NCBI GenBank assembly: GCA_049999765.1
Contig: JBNGIQ010009346.1
Coordinates: 1 to 42,266, forward strand
DNA: 42,266 nt
Direction: 5' to 3'
From: Phaeoceros laevis
Taxonomy: Eukaryota; Anthocerotophyta; Anthocerotopsida; Notothyladales
This document shows, piece after piece, positions 11,101-22,200 of the stretch. Made by a program: the position numbers and the translations under genes. Numbering within the stretch: position 1 is the first letter of the stretch; each line of letters opens with the position of its first letter. Under the pieces are notes generated by a model. That model was not told where the DNA came from. It searched no databases and saw only the letters and a program-made list of their open reading frames with translations.

Positions 11101-14100
11101 GTCATCCGGCCACACTGACCCGTACAGAACCCGAGGCAATGAGCGGAGGATCCCTCAGGGGCATGTTCAAGTGGAAGTCTACACCTTAGAGGATGCATTC
11201 TCCTACTTGAAAACAGTGGAGCTCGACCTAATGGTACAGAAGGGAGCCAGTCTGGATGCTGCTGTGATCAAGTTCGAGTCCCAGATGCACTTGCTTGTTG
11301 TGGATACTTCCAAACCCTCGATGGGCATAGTCTCCAAGTTGGTTGTCAATGGCTCCAATGGCCCTGAACTCCAGGAACTGAGAAAAAGCAAGACTTCCAG
11401 AGCTCGACTAGGGGAGGACCCTTACACAGCAGCGAGATCCAGGAGTTGCCATGCCCTGGACTACATCGGGCAGATTTTTGAGAAGTTTGCAACCAGTCCA
11501 CCTCTGATGAAGAGGACGCGAGATGTTGTAGTACATATTCTCATGGAGGGACAGTCTGAGAAGATCAATTGGGAACGACATCACTTGAAGGACCAAAACA
11601 TCCAGTATGTCCAGTCCTTGCTTGAGCGAGTCCGACAAGACAGAGGCAAGGATTTCTCAAAGCTTCAAATACAGCTCAGGTCAGACACCATGGGAAGTTA
11701 TCTAGGCGCTGCCAGCCAGCATCTTCGTGGGAGCAGGGACAGTCCTGCTGTACCTGTGGGCACGTGGATGCAGCAGCTTGTGTGCTTGGTCCCAATACAG
11801 ATAGCTAGGGCAGAGAACAATAGTCTGAGGGCCCTAAGCGATGGCCTCCAGCTCCCAGCAAGTGTGAACTACGCTGATGCAATGACTCTGGCAAACGTTG
11901 TTCACTTCGGCTTGTATGATGCTGTCTTAGGTCACTGGAAGGGAAACATTAAAGTGATATCATCCATGGGAAAGCAGAGCAGCGGAAAGTCGTATCTTCT
12001 GAACCATTTAAGCGGCTCTTTCCTTGATGTGGCGGGGGGACGCTGCACCGATGGAGTATGGATGACCATGAGAGCAACCGACAGCTGCTTGTATGTTCTT
12101 CTGGATTTCGAAGGCGTGGGAAGTTTCGAGAGAAGTGAGCAGGAAGACATGCTGCTATCGCTTTTAAATGCAGCCTTGAGCAATATCACTATATTCAACA
12201 AGAAGGTTCACAGCCTCTTTTTTCTTCTCTACACTTTTAATTAAGTTTTTCATGCTGTCAGATGGAATCTTATCGCTCTGGTTGGTTTAAGTGTTGACAA
12301 GACTTTGGTGTATGCTTGGCTGCCAGGATTTTCATATGGACAAGGAAACAGAGGCTTCATTCCAGCGCTTCCAAGATGGAATTAACCTGGCAAAGCAGGA
12401 TAGTCATCTGTTCCGGGGTCTCTTTTACTTGGCTATCAAGGATGTTGATACTGACGATGTGGAAGACCTCAAGGATGAGTTTTACAGTAAAATATCACAG
12501 ATATGCCACAAGTCGGAAGAAAACTTCATTACCAAGATGTATGGTGGCCACATTGAGATTGCTGCCATGCCTCCTTTTCAGACCTCGGATTTCCATGAAA
12601 GCGTGGCTGATGTTGCCATGACTGTGGAGGATTTGGAGGTTGTGTATAACAGTGGGAAAAAACTGGGAACAGACTTGAAGCTCATGATTGCACAGCTCAG
12701 TGCAAAAGACTGGTCACCAATTGAGACCAAGAGAGTGGCTCTGAAAGTAGGTGTTTTGAGGAAACACCTGAACACAGCGGTTTGTTCGGGTAAGCTGCTT
12801 CAAGGGGAAGGGGACTGTACGCTCGTAAATGTAGACACACTGGAGGCTGTAGCAGATGATTCTATTCAACTCGGTGATCACGCATTCGTAGACAAGGACA
12901 CCAACTTGGAGCTTCTGCCATGCCGAGATAGCCAGGTGGTCAGCAACATTCTGCGAGCCCTGAAATCGAGATTTGTGAGAGCTGTTCCAAGGACCCGGAC
13001 GGATGACGAGAGTTGGCATTCCAAGTATGAGGCCTTTGTGGAAGCGCTAGCAAGCAGACGTGAGAGGAGAGTTCTGGCATGGTTGGATTGCAATACGCAA
13101 GACTTCCAAAATGAGGGTGAGGTTCAAACGCTCCGCCTGCAAGCCAATGCTATGCTTGCGGACCTGAAGCAAGGTCTTTCACTTTGTGGTAGCAAGTGCT
13201 CCCACTGTTTTCTAAGATGTGGCCTTGAGCGGTCGCATCCTCATGGTCATGATTGCCTGGAGAAATCACACCAGTGTGCAGAGCCCTGCACATTCTGTTG
13301 TGAGGGTCAGGAAACAAAGCATATGCTCAACGAATGCGGTGATCTGAACGGTCATGATGGTCCACATGACTGCAAAGGCAGAGATCACTCTTGCGGTAAG
13401 GAGTGCAGTTTTGCCACAAGGTCGTCAAATTGCAATGGGGTTTGTGCTATGTTGCCAAATCATGCAGGGGACCACAGGTGCAACACTACTCACCATCTCT
13501 GTATGGAGACGTGTTCTCTGCCCTCTTGCAACCATACTTGCACTTTCCGTCTGGAGCTGGGGAATCATGAGCGACATGCTTGCAGCGAGCAGATTTGTCC
13601 TGTAGGCTGCTCTTTCCAGGGATGTGGCAGGACCTGCGGAGCCGCTGATCATTTCCATGATCTGGCGCTGAACAGCAGACACATCTGCGGATACGAGCAC
13701 ACTTGCTATGCTGAATGTGACTCGCCGGGCATCTGTGAGGTTGTCACGGAGCTGACAAGGCATTCAAAAACTTTTGCAGGAAGGAGGTCTGTCTTTCAGT
13801 ATGAGCATCTTACAGAACAGAGTGCTGTCAGGCACAGGTGCAGCATTGCCATCCCCGCAGGAAAAGACACACACGAAGGGCCCCATCGCCATACAGAAAA
13901 AGCGGATGCTGTGCACTTCTGCGAGACACGATGTACTGCGTGTGGGTATTTCTGTCATCTTCCAATGGGCCATTCAGGTTTGCATGACACCACACACGGC
14001 AACATGCGGGATCTCAGCTTTGTTGCTGAAGTTGAGGATATAGACCTCCAGGAAAGGAAGTACAGCTGGGGGGAATCCGGAATGGCAGAGTTGTGTATGA

Positions 14101-15116
14101 TGTATTGCAAGGCACAAGGGAGGGGCCACCTACATCTCGTGAAGTGTCGCCAACCTTTCGGAAAATGTGGAGAGACACTGTACGACGGCGTCAGGCATGA
14201 GAGCAGAAAGTACGGCCCCAACTTCGATGAGCCAAAAGACGAGTTCACTCACGCAGCATACTGGAAGCACATGAGGTTCAAAGACCCCTGTCAACCGGAG
14301 GACCGAATCGATTTTGGGCTTTGCAACCATTTTTGCAGGTCCGAGGAACATGCTTCACATACTGACAGGAAATACTGCACTGGGAAGTTGTGGCATCGGC
14401 CATTCCAGAGCACGGACGAGTATGCTAGCAGAGGTGGATGCGTGACAGAAGATGGTCATTCATTCTTGTGTAGGCATGCTAGAGGTGAAGTACACCACCT
14501 CATATTCATCATAGACAGATCAGGGTCGATGGCGTCGGAGGACGTGAAGCCTACTCTCGCCAGCATCTCGAAGACGCACAACAACAGACTGGGATGCGTC
14601 TACGAAGCTATGATTCGCTTTATAAGCGGTAGGAATTCTCTGCCAACGACGACACCTGATTCGGTTTCTGTCATTCTCTTCAATTCGCTTGCTTCAAGAC
14701 CCGTGGACAGGCAGCACATCAGAGAGTTCGCTGTGGATAGGCTTCTTGCCTACCGTCCAGGTGGGCGGACAGATTACTCAAGTGGCCTGCTGTTGGCGAA
14801 AACGCTTCTCCATGAGGCTGCCAAAGATAAGCTCATGAAGAACAAGTCTCCAGTAGTAGTGTTCCTCAGTGATGGTGCAAATTATGGAAGAATCAATCCA
14901 CTCCCCATTATCGAAGAGATGAGGCAACTAGAACCCAGCCTTGTTTTACACACCATCCTGTTTGGCAAGGACGAGGCAGTAGATCTTAACCTTCTCGACA
15001 ACATGGCTAAAGCAGCCAACGGCACCTTCAAGCTGAGTATAGACGAAGTGCAATTGGCGAAGAGCTTTGAAGATCTCGCAAGAAGTCTGCGTCCGAAGGT
15101 GATATCTCTCATGTGA
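8162..15116 (+). CDS. Giant GTPase-VWA protein, copy B (two exons, complete)
   Basis: Exon 1 is 8162-12205 and exon 2 is 12327-15116, with a 121-bp phase-0 GT-AG intron; the protein is 2,277 residues. Approximate layout: N-terminal conserved region 1-230 (GLHKLVDLQGDRLD, VVGLYGSKDVLLKIF); helical and coiled-coil segments near 330-400 and 660-720; propeller-like strands 800-1090 (for example FIPGKKEVLLIDTD); GTPase core with P-loop GKQSSGKS near 1270-1277, GGRCTDGVWMT near 1292 and DFEGVGSFER near 1315; IKDVD soon after the intron as a possible G4; Cys/His-rich region near 1634-1819 with repeated GHxGxHxC patterns and a further cluster to about 1900; VWA domain from about 2070 with DRSGS and FLSDG. 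No signal peptide or membrane segment is seen, so it is probably cytosolic. The start is the first ATG before the region conserved with copy A. Function unknown; GTPase and MIDAS activities are inferred. Confidence 0.92.
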
Positions 15117-15449
15117 GAGTCCCTTCTGAGTCCCTTCTGACATATATTTCTCGCCATATGCTTGGCCAGTTCAGGTGTCGTCCTTGACATGCAAATGCCA
15201 TGGAACGTAGAGCATACTTCGCTTTCATGACATCAGGAAGCTGTTAGCCTCCGTTCCACAGTGACCTAGCTAGCTCTTGAATCCGCTCTTTGCGCCGTCT
15301 CTGTAGGCATGGACCTTAAAGAATGAAGGGATAGGTGGTGACAAATCATGGCAAGCATGGGCTTCAGTGTCACCCACTTGACGGAAGTACCTTCGTACAG
15401 GCAATCTGAATCGTCCGTTCCAAATTGCGAACACCCTGCCTCAGTCGTG
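15117..15449. other. Convergent intergenic region
   Basis: 333 bp between the stop codons of copy B and MIA40, presumably both 3' untranslated regions and terminators. It begins with an 11-bp tandem duplication of GAGTCCCTTCT at 15117-15138. No gene is seen. Confidence 0.6.
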
Positions 15450-15914
15450 TCATTTGTCAGTTTTCTTCATGAAAGGCGGAAGACGAATCTGGTCCAGTGG
15501 AATATCTGGTAGGTCGGTCTCTTTCTTGTGTCTTGTAGGGTCGTCGGCTGGTTGCGCACTGAGTATTGCGTCGTGATTCGCAACCACACACCTCTGCAAA
15601 TCCAGAAACTGGGGGTCGACGCAGTCGCTGCCCTGAAGAGAACATTAGGATTGCAGCAGGGCCAACACAAGCACCAAGTAGAGGCACAGTTGGAACACTG
15701 CGAGAGCAAAGAGATAAAAAAAACAGACCTTGTCAGGATGGCCACTCTTGAGGAAACACAAAAAGGCTGTGCTGAACTCCTTCCCACAAGGTCCTTGTTT
15801 CAGCTTGTCAAGGCACGGGCACTTCAACGCCTCCTCTGCTTGTTCTTCCCGTTCCTGCCTCTCCTGTTCCTCCCTCTCCCGCTCCTGTGCAGTTTTCTCA
15901 TCGCCCCGCTTCAT
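15450..15914 (-). CDS. MIA40: MIA40 oxidoreductase of the mitochondrial intermembrane space
   Basis: Two exons, 15914-15729 and 15632-15450, joined by a 96-bp phase-0 GT-AG intron, give 122 residues. MIA40 introduces disulfides into small Cys proteins entering the mitochondrial intermembrane space and passes electrons to Erv1; in plants peroxisomal import has also been linked to it. The diagnostic redox motif CPC (residues 32-34) is followed by LDKLKQGPC and a first CX9C helix, CGKEFSTAFLC, then FLKS. After the intron, GSDC opens the second helix, but the spacing there is CX10C (CVDPQFLDLQRC) rather than CX9C. The N-terminus is a short Glu/Arg/Gln-rich stretch. I chose the ATG at 15914; it follows an ACGCAG that could be a splice acceptor, so an upstream exon is possible. 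The gene is divergent from EFG1. Confidence 0.9.
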
Positions 15915-16485
15915 CTGCGTGGAGGTGAAATGGCCACCGATCACTATTGCATCTGAAATTTTCACAGATGACGTTGGAAACGATCATATCCTGAAATCAG
16001 CAGGGATGAACCATCGGCCGCATTTACCTCCTCTCACAAAATGACCAAATACAGTCACGCTGCATCTTCAAACCTTTTCGTGGGGATTGTGGTAGATCCT
16101 TTAAGTGCGGAATTTGAACGGTATTAGGTTTATGGGAAGTAGTGCCCAAAAAGCTTCAGCACGGTTTCCCGAGGGTTACCGCTTGGTAGGCCTTCGCTGT
16201 GTGACTGGAAGGGCTGGGTGGTCAACCGAAGCAATTGTTGCTTGTGGAGGAAGCAGAATTGAGAATAACAGTAAGGAGTCTTCACTTCAATTTGCCTGTC
16301 GTGGCCACTACTTACTCATGCTCTTGTTTCTAATGACAATTCTCTCAGCTGATTGGAATTGCAAACCTGAACCTGGGAAGAGATTGTATGTTGGCAGGCT
16401 CTTTTTTGGCTAATCGCGATCGGTAGGATAGGAGGATGAGAAGAAGTTGCTTGTAGCAGGAGTCGGTTGGTGTTAGATTAGGAAA
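15915..16485. promoter_or_regulatory. Divergent upstream region of MIA40 and EFG1
   Basis: 571 bp between the two start codons. It should hold both promoters and possibly a 5' exon of MIA40 (a donor-like GAGGAG/GTAAAT reads on the minus strand near 16028). Open frames inside, such as 16105-16413, lack any recognisable domain. Confidence 0.45.
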
Positions 16486-18267
16486 ATGGCTCATGGAGGG
16501 TATAGCAAGAGAAGGATGGCTGGCAGGCCATCCGTGGCCCGCAGGTCGGGATCGGTGGCCGGTGGGGCAGGACGGGGGCGTGGCCGGGTGACGGGGGTGC
16601 GCAAGGACCCAGACAAAAAGACCAAGATTGTGTCCATCAAGAATCAGATTCGGTCCATCGAGCGGCTTCTGAAGAAGGTTTGGATGTTAGCATGATGTTC
16701 GTCATCCAGGAGGCTTTGTTGATCGTGCAGAAATCTTATATTGGCTTCTGTTGGCAGGCCCTTTCTGTGGAGATGAAGGATGCACAGCAGAAGAAGTTGG
16801 AAGAGCTGAAAAAGCAGGCTGACCTGCATTCTCGTTCTGAGCTTGAGCGAAAGATGGCGCTTCGTTATAGAAGAGTCAAATTTTTTGGTGAGGAATGCCA
16901 CCTAACCGGTCACGTTTTGTTTTGCCTGAGCTTGTCCGCCGCAGATGGAGCTCAGACAATGTGAAAGGTCTCTTTTTCAGAGAGGAGGAAGATAGAGAGA
17001 AGAATTCGCAGGCTGGAGAAGCAGCAAAGAGCAAGTGCTGATGTTAGGCAGGATGCTGACAGCAGCAAGGCTGATGTCTCTCACGAGCTTGCTCAACTGA
17101 GGGAGGACTTGGAGTACGTAAGGGTAAGTACTGTCATGTTTGATGTTAGCTGAAGCTGAGATACACGTATCCTGCAGACTTGGTCCTATGCTGATTCAAA
17201 GTCTTCACTGTATGTGCAGTTCTTTCCGAAGACAGAAAAGTATGTCTCTCTTTTCACAGGTGATGACGAGCAGGTTGTAGCTCGGAGGACTGAGTTGAGG
17301 GAGAAGATTAAAGCTAACCGAGTTGCTGCAGCAGCAGCTGGTGTTGACCTGGAAGGTAGCTAGCTTATCCCCTGGTGTTTGGGAAACATAAGCCGGACAG
17401 TGTTGCAAAGAAAGGTCACAAGGTTGCAAGGCCATGTCTGGTAATGATATATTGTCCTTGATGCATGCTCAGAAACTGGAAGTGAGGACGATGGTGCAAT
17501 GGATATTAGTGAGGATGACTTCTTCCTAGCGGGAACATCCAGTGATGAAGCAGATGCAGATGATGAATGGACAGACAGGAGTGCAAGGTAATTCCCACGT
17601 TTCATGTCTTCATGTGTTTGATATTTCACTTTTAGAGCATGCACAATGGTCTACTGTACAAAACTGATGGAAAGCATGCCTTGTCTGTACTGCAGGATGG
17701 GGGACGACAAGGATGATACGTCACGAGAAGGTTTACCTAGCAGTCCGTTAAGGGAAGACAATGCAAACCGGCAGCAAAGGCCCAACAAAAGAATACGAGA
17801 ATTCGAGGCTGGGAGAAAGGCACCGAGACACCACCCAAAAGATCAGGTAGGTCTGGAGCAGACAAGGCTTTCCTTTCTAGGTTCATTTAGTAACTACTGG
17901 GAGTACAGCATGCATGGTGACATGACTCGGTTTGGCATGTCAGAGGCAAAAGTCTGCCAGTCTTCTCATGCCACCACCCAGAGCGAGAGGCAGCCAAATA
18001 TCAAGCAGCAGCGGAGGAAGCAAATCAGGAAATTGGGCTTCGTCAAGCGGAGACACTGACTGGCGAAGAAACCACAGGTCCTCTGCTAATAGCGGATGTA
18101 TTTCTGCCAGAAGCAGAGAACGTTCAGCTTCCAGCAGCAGCTGGGAAGTGGTCGAAGGGGTGAGAGGGAGATCAGCGACAGCAGGAAGCTCGGCATCCGA
18201 TGTGCAACAGAAACCAAAGCGCAAGCGAACGCGACCTAAGAAGAAGAAGCAGCAAGAAACCAGCTAG
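16486..18267 (+). CDS. EFG1: EFG1-type rRNA-processing protein
   Basis: Seven exons join in phase: 16486-16677, 16758-16887, 16981-17123, 17220-17355, 17473-17587, 17696-17846 and 17944-18267, giving 396 residues. EFG1 is a nucleolar protein of the small-subunit processome needed for early pre-18S rRNA cleavage. The family core is visible: a Gly/Arg-rich N-terminus, then KIVSIKNQIRSIERLLKK across the first splice, a charged coiled coil, RYRRVKFFERRKIERRIRRL, and the YVRFFPKTEKYVSLF block. The C-terminal half is acidic (SEDDFFLAGTSSDEADADDE), then Ser-rich, and ends in a Lys/Arg cluster (KPKRKRTRPKKKK) likely to act as a nuclear or nucleolar signal. The start ATG lies in a plausible context and precedes the basic N-terminus. 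Introns are 80-117 bp. It is divergent from MIA40. The final Ser-rich exon is the least conserved part of the model. Confidence 0.88.
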
Positions 18268-18351
18268 AGCTGTATGAATATTAATGACGTGGACGACCTG
18301 ATACAGCTCAAGGTGGCATGGGATAGTCCCTTGAACGGATTGGTGGATGTA

Positions 18352-18361
18352 NNNNNNNNNN
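18352..18361. other. Assembly gap of 10 N
   Basis: Ten N interrupt an otherwise open reading stretch directly downstream of EFG1. The true missing length is unknown. Confidence 0.95.
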
Positions 18362-18783
18362 TAGTTTGTGATGGCGATTTACTTTTATTTTCATGTACAT
18401 CTTAACTGCATGTTTTCAAACCATGTCTTTCTAATCAAATTTTTCGAATTAGCGCAGGCTTCTGTACATCAACTGCCTTAGTTATGATACAAGACACTCA
18501 CCTCTAATGTGTCAACTTCTGTCTGTAGGAGTGTATGGGTTAGTGATCAATTCCTGCCAAAACTTGCACACCAGCAGATGTACAACCTGAGGAGCATTTG
18601 GACTCTTTACATGGTCCCGATTGCGTTCATACCATCACCAGTTAGGACAGACCACCTCTTTGAAATGGTGCTGGGAACCTAATATCTTCAACCCAATCAG
18701 CTATGGCTACGTTCCTACCTTTGTCACGAGGTTACTTCTACGGCTTACTAGTTTGATGATCCATTCCGTCAGTTTGTTAGATC

Positions 18784-18969
18784 AAGCTGCAGCAGACCAA
18801 GGATGTGGTTGGTGAGATGTTCCAGACAGGTCACATCCATCTCTTCGAAATGAACTTCTGGACTCGAGCAACAGGGAGCATTCCGCCTGCTACGACAGAA
18901 GCTCTCAGTGCTGGCAGTCCATTCGTTGATGAATGCAGAACGCTGAAAAAAGGGCAATCATTGAGTTAA
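18784..18969 (+). CDS. Possible orphan exon, unrecognised
   Basis: An open frame of about 61 codons follows an acceptor-like TTTGTTAG at 18773-18780 and ends at a TAA. It reads KLQQTKDVVGEMFQTGHIHL, then FEMNFWTRATGSIPP and so on, with a protein-like composition. I know no family it belongs to. It has no obvious start codon and may be chance. It lies antisense to the likely 3' end of the kinesin transcript. Confidence 0.15.
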   Translation, partial: KLQQTKDVVGEMFQTGHIHLFEMNFWTRATGSIPPATTEALSAGSPFVDECRTLKKGQSLS

Positions 18970-19252
18970 CTTCAGCCGTACGAGGGTCAAAGTTTCGCAA
19001 AATTTGGTTTCGTCAGATGCTTACCTTGGTATCCTCAACTTCCTGGAATGCTGAAAGTTCGGGCCAAAATCTTTCGATCTTGACAGTTGGTGTGATAATT
19101 GAGGTTGACCTTTACGACGAGGAATACAGGCCCTACAAAGCAACCGACAAAACTTCGTATTTGGTCACAAGGACATGTATATGACTCTAGAGGCTGAACG
19201 ACTTCCCCACGTAACTTTCTCAATGAGGTAACGTATGAGTAAGTATGAGTAC

Positions 19253-22200
19253 TTACAGTTCACTTTCGGAAGAAGAAAGGGTATCTACGGAGATGTCTGC
19301 TGAACTTAGGTCCCCCTCCCTTGGTGTTGGTAATTCGGGGCTCGACAACTCACTTGCGTCTCCAGTAGTACTGCACATACTTGGGAGTCTTGACAGAGAC
19401 CCGCTTTCACCACACCGTGGTACGCGTCCTTTCATACTAATATCTAACAAATCAACCACCAGATTCAGAGTGGTATGACTTGGTCAGAGCTAAAAGAAGA
19501 CGAATGCAAAGTATTAGGATAGTTACCACTTCGTATCATGTCAGAGCTCACTGAGGAGTTCAAAGAAACAGAGTGCCGCTGGAGATGCGACATAGTGCTT
19601 TCGTATGCCAGCCCTTGTTCCAGGCGTTGTTCTAATTCTTTGTTTCTTTGTTCGAGTACTGCAACTCTAGCCGCAAGAGCTTTGGCCTGAGGGTTTCAGG
19701 AGGTTACAGGCATCGATTAAAACTAAGCAGATGCATGTGAACTGCAAGAATTAAAAGCACCGGGTCATACATACTTCAGCCTTTCTGGAGGACAGTTCTT
19801 TCTTGCAATTGTCGACTTTGAAGGTAGCCAACTTCTGATTATCATCCAGCTGGCGCTTTAGTTCTTCTACCTCCTTATCTTTGTCAACAACCTGTCAAGG
19901 CCCACGCCTTTTAAGAACCACAGAAAATGTACAGATCTTGGTATACATTGCAGTCAAAGCTTTTAATAGCAAGCACTTAAGAGTGCTTTGTACTACGAAG
20001 TTCTGAAAATACTCACCATAGCTTGAAGCTGACGAAAACCACCTTTGTTTTTCCCGGCTGACCCTAACTCAACGTTCAGTAATCTCGAAGCGAACTTGAG
20101 GGTGCTGATTGTCTCGCTCAGGGACTCCCTTTCAGGAGCAACATGTGCAAGCATCACCACTTTCGAATTCCCTCCTGCATTAGATTCGTCAGAAAACTTC
20201 CGTCTAATTGCAGTGAAAAAGTCTTCGAGAATTCATGCTGCAAACAAGGGACTCACCCAGAGAGTCCTGCAGCAGCTGAGTAAGCTTGGAGTTGCGGAAG
20301 GGGATATGAGGTCTTTTCTCCAGGAGAGCTTGCATAACATCTCCCAAGGCTGCAAGTGACTTGTTTATATGCTGCGTCTCCCTGATCACATTCAAGGCTA
20401 CGAATGAAATAGCATCTCAAAACCCAAGGTTTCAAAAACAGTACGCAGTCCCTAAAGTCAACTATCCTCGAAGACCTTTCACCTACTTCAAACGATCACC
20501 AGTTGCTTCAGAACGAGAAACACGCTCAGAGCCCGCAAGATCAATCAAATTCAATGAGCTGAATATCTTCTCCCCGGTATATCTTTGCCGGCCTTCCACC
20601 CGCACTATGACAATACTGCAACAAAAAACAGTGGACGTTCATTTCGAGTCACAGAATCAAGAGAGAAACACAAATCTGTCGAACGAAAAAGGACTTACCA
20701 GTGCGACCTGCTACTATGCTCATTCATGCTAGTTGCTCCTACTGCGCGATTCTTAGCACCAATCTCCATAAGCTGAATGACTTGAAGAGTAGATTCAACC
20801 GTTACTTGCACGGACTCCAAGCCCCGAATGGAGTTATCCAGTCGTCTCTGTTCAACTGTGGATACAAGTCAAGGAAAGTCCCGGAAACATACTTATGCTC
20901 CAACTCAAACGCAGAATGACACGGTAACCACAAAACTAAACAGAAGGTGGATATCTTGGATAACTGTTGCTGAGACCCCCCAGGAGATCCCGAACACTTT
21001 CATTGTACACCTGAAATGCCATTCAATCACCGTGTCGGGGCAGCATAATAGCCAACATCGCAGGACGCTGATTTATTGATAAGCACCAGCTGGTTGTTAA
21101 AACTGCCACTAACCTCTATAATCTCAGCAGATATCTTGTAGTCCCAATCATTAACAGCCTCACTCTTCAAACCGAATAGGAGGTCGATGGAACGATGAAT
21201 AACACCAGCTCCATCCTTCGTGGAAGGGGGACCAAGCTGTGACGGGGGTGCTTAAGACTGAATTAGTTTGTAACCAGCAAGCCGCTGTGCGCTGTCAGGC
21301 CAGAAAAACTACATTGGCAAAGTCGCTGAGGTTTGAGGCTTACCATGGTATACGTTTTACCACTGCCAGTCTGCCCGTAAGCAAAAATGCATACGTTGTA
21401 TCCTTCCATCACTGACCGTACAAGTGGTAGGACATCCATAAAGACATGTTCTGCAGGCACATATAAACGACCTCACAAAATGTAACAAGCCAGAGAGAGC
21501 TCCACAATATTCCAGTTTAACTTTGCAAGGATACACGAAGTTGCCGCCCCATCAATTTACAGAGCAGACAGTACCTTGTGTTACCGATGGGCCATACACC
21601 TTGTCATACACGAAATTCATTGAAGAGTTTCTTTGGCTCTCTACAATCACAACTTCTTCACCAGGGCAGAAAACACCTTGGCCCAGACCATCGTTCTCTG
21701 ACATCAGTGGGCGCACTCTGCAAAATACTCTGATGTTTCCTGGTAGGATGCGAGGCACATAAGCTATGTATTCTAAAAGCACTACGTTTGCGACATTTAG
21801 AAGAACCTTAAGAGCAGGCTAATTGCTTCTCAAGGAACTGACATTCGTTGAAACTGTCTTCAATATTTGACAGATGAAGAGCATAACGTACCTTTCAGTT
21901 CTTGCAGTTCGTTTCTAAGATGTTTGTTCTCTAGCTTCAGTTTTAAGTAGTCCCTTGTTATACGCTCGAAGTCCGAACCTGCTTGTAAATTATTTTGTGG
22001 CATGCAAATTCTACTCAGCGATCAGCTACTAAAAGGTGAATCAACTAGGTTGTAGGTTTGCCGTGGGCATACCAGTTCGACTGAGCAGTTGTACATTTGT
22101 TGTCTGAGACTTGATGACTTCTTCCCTCAGCATTCTCCAGCTGTCTTGCAGTCCCTGCACAGCACAACAGCACTTTTAGATCGAATTGAATCTATCTCGT

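Larger units (their letters stand above)
18268..19252. other. Interval between EFG1 and the kinesin, unexplained exon-like pieces
   Basis: This is 985 bp between the stop codons of convergent genes. It contains a 10-N gap at 18352-18361, an ATG-led open stretch from 18274 that runs into the gap (MNINDVDDLIQLKVAWDSPL and on), and a second open stretch ending in a stop at 18969. I do not recognise either; they could be 3' untranslated sequence or a small unannotated plus-strand gene broken by the gap. Confidence 0.4.
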
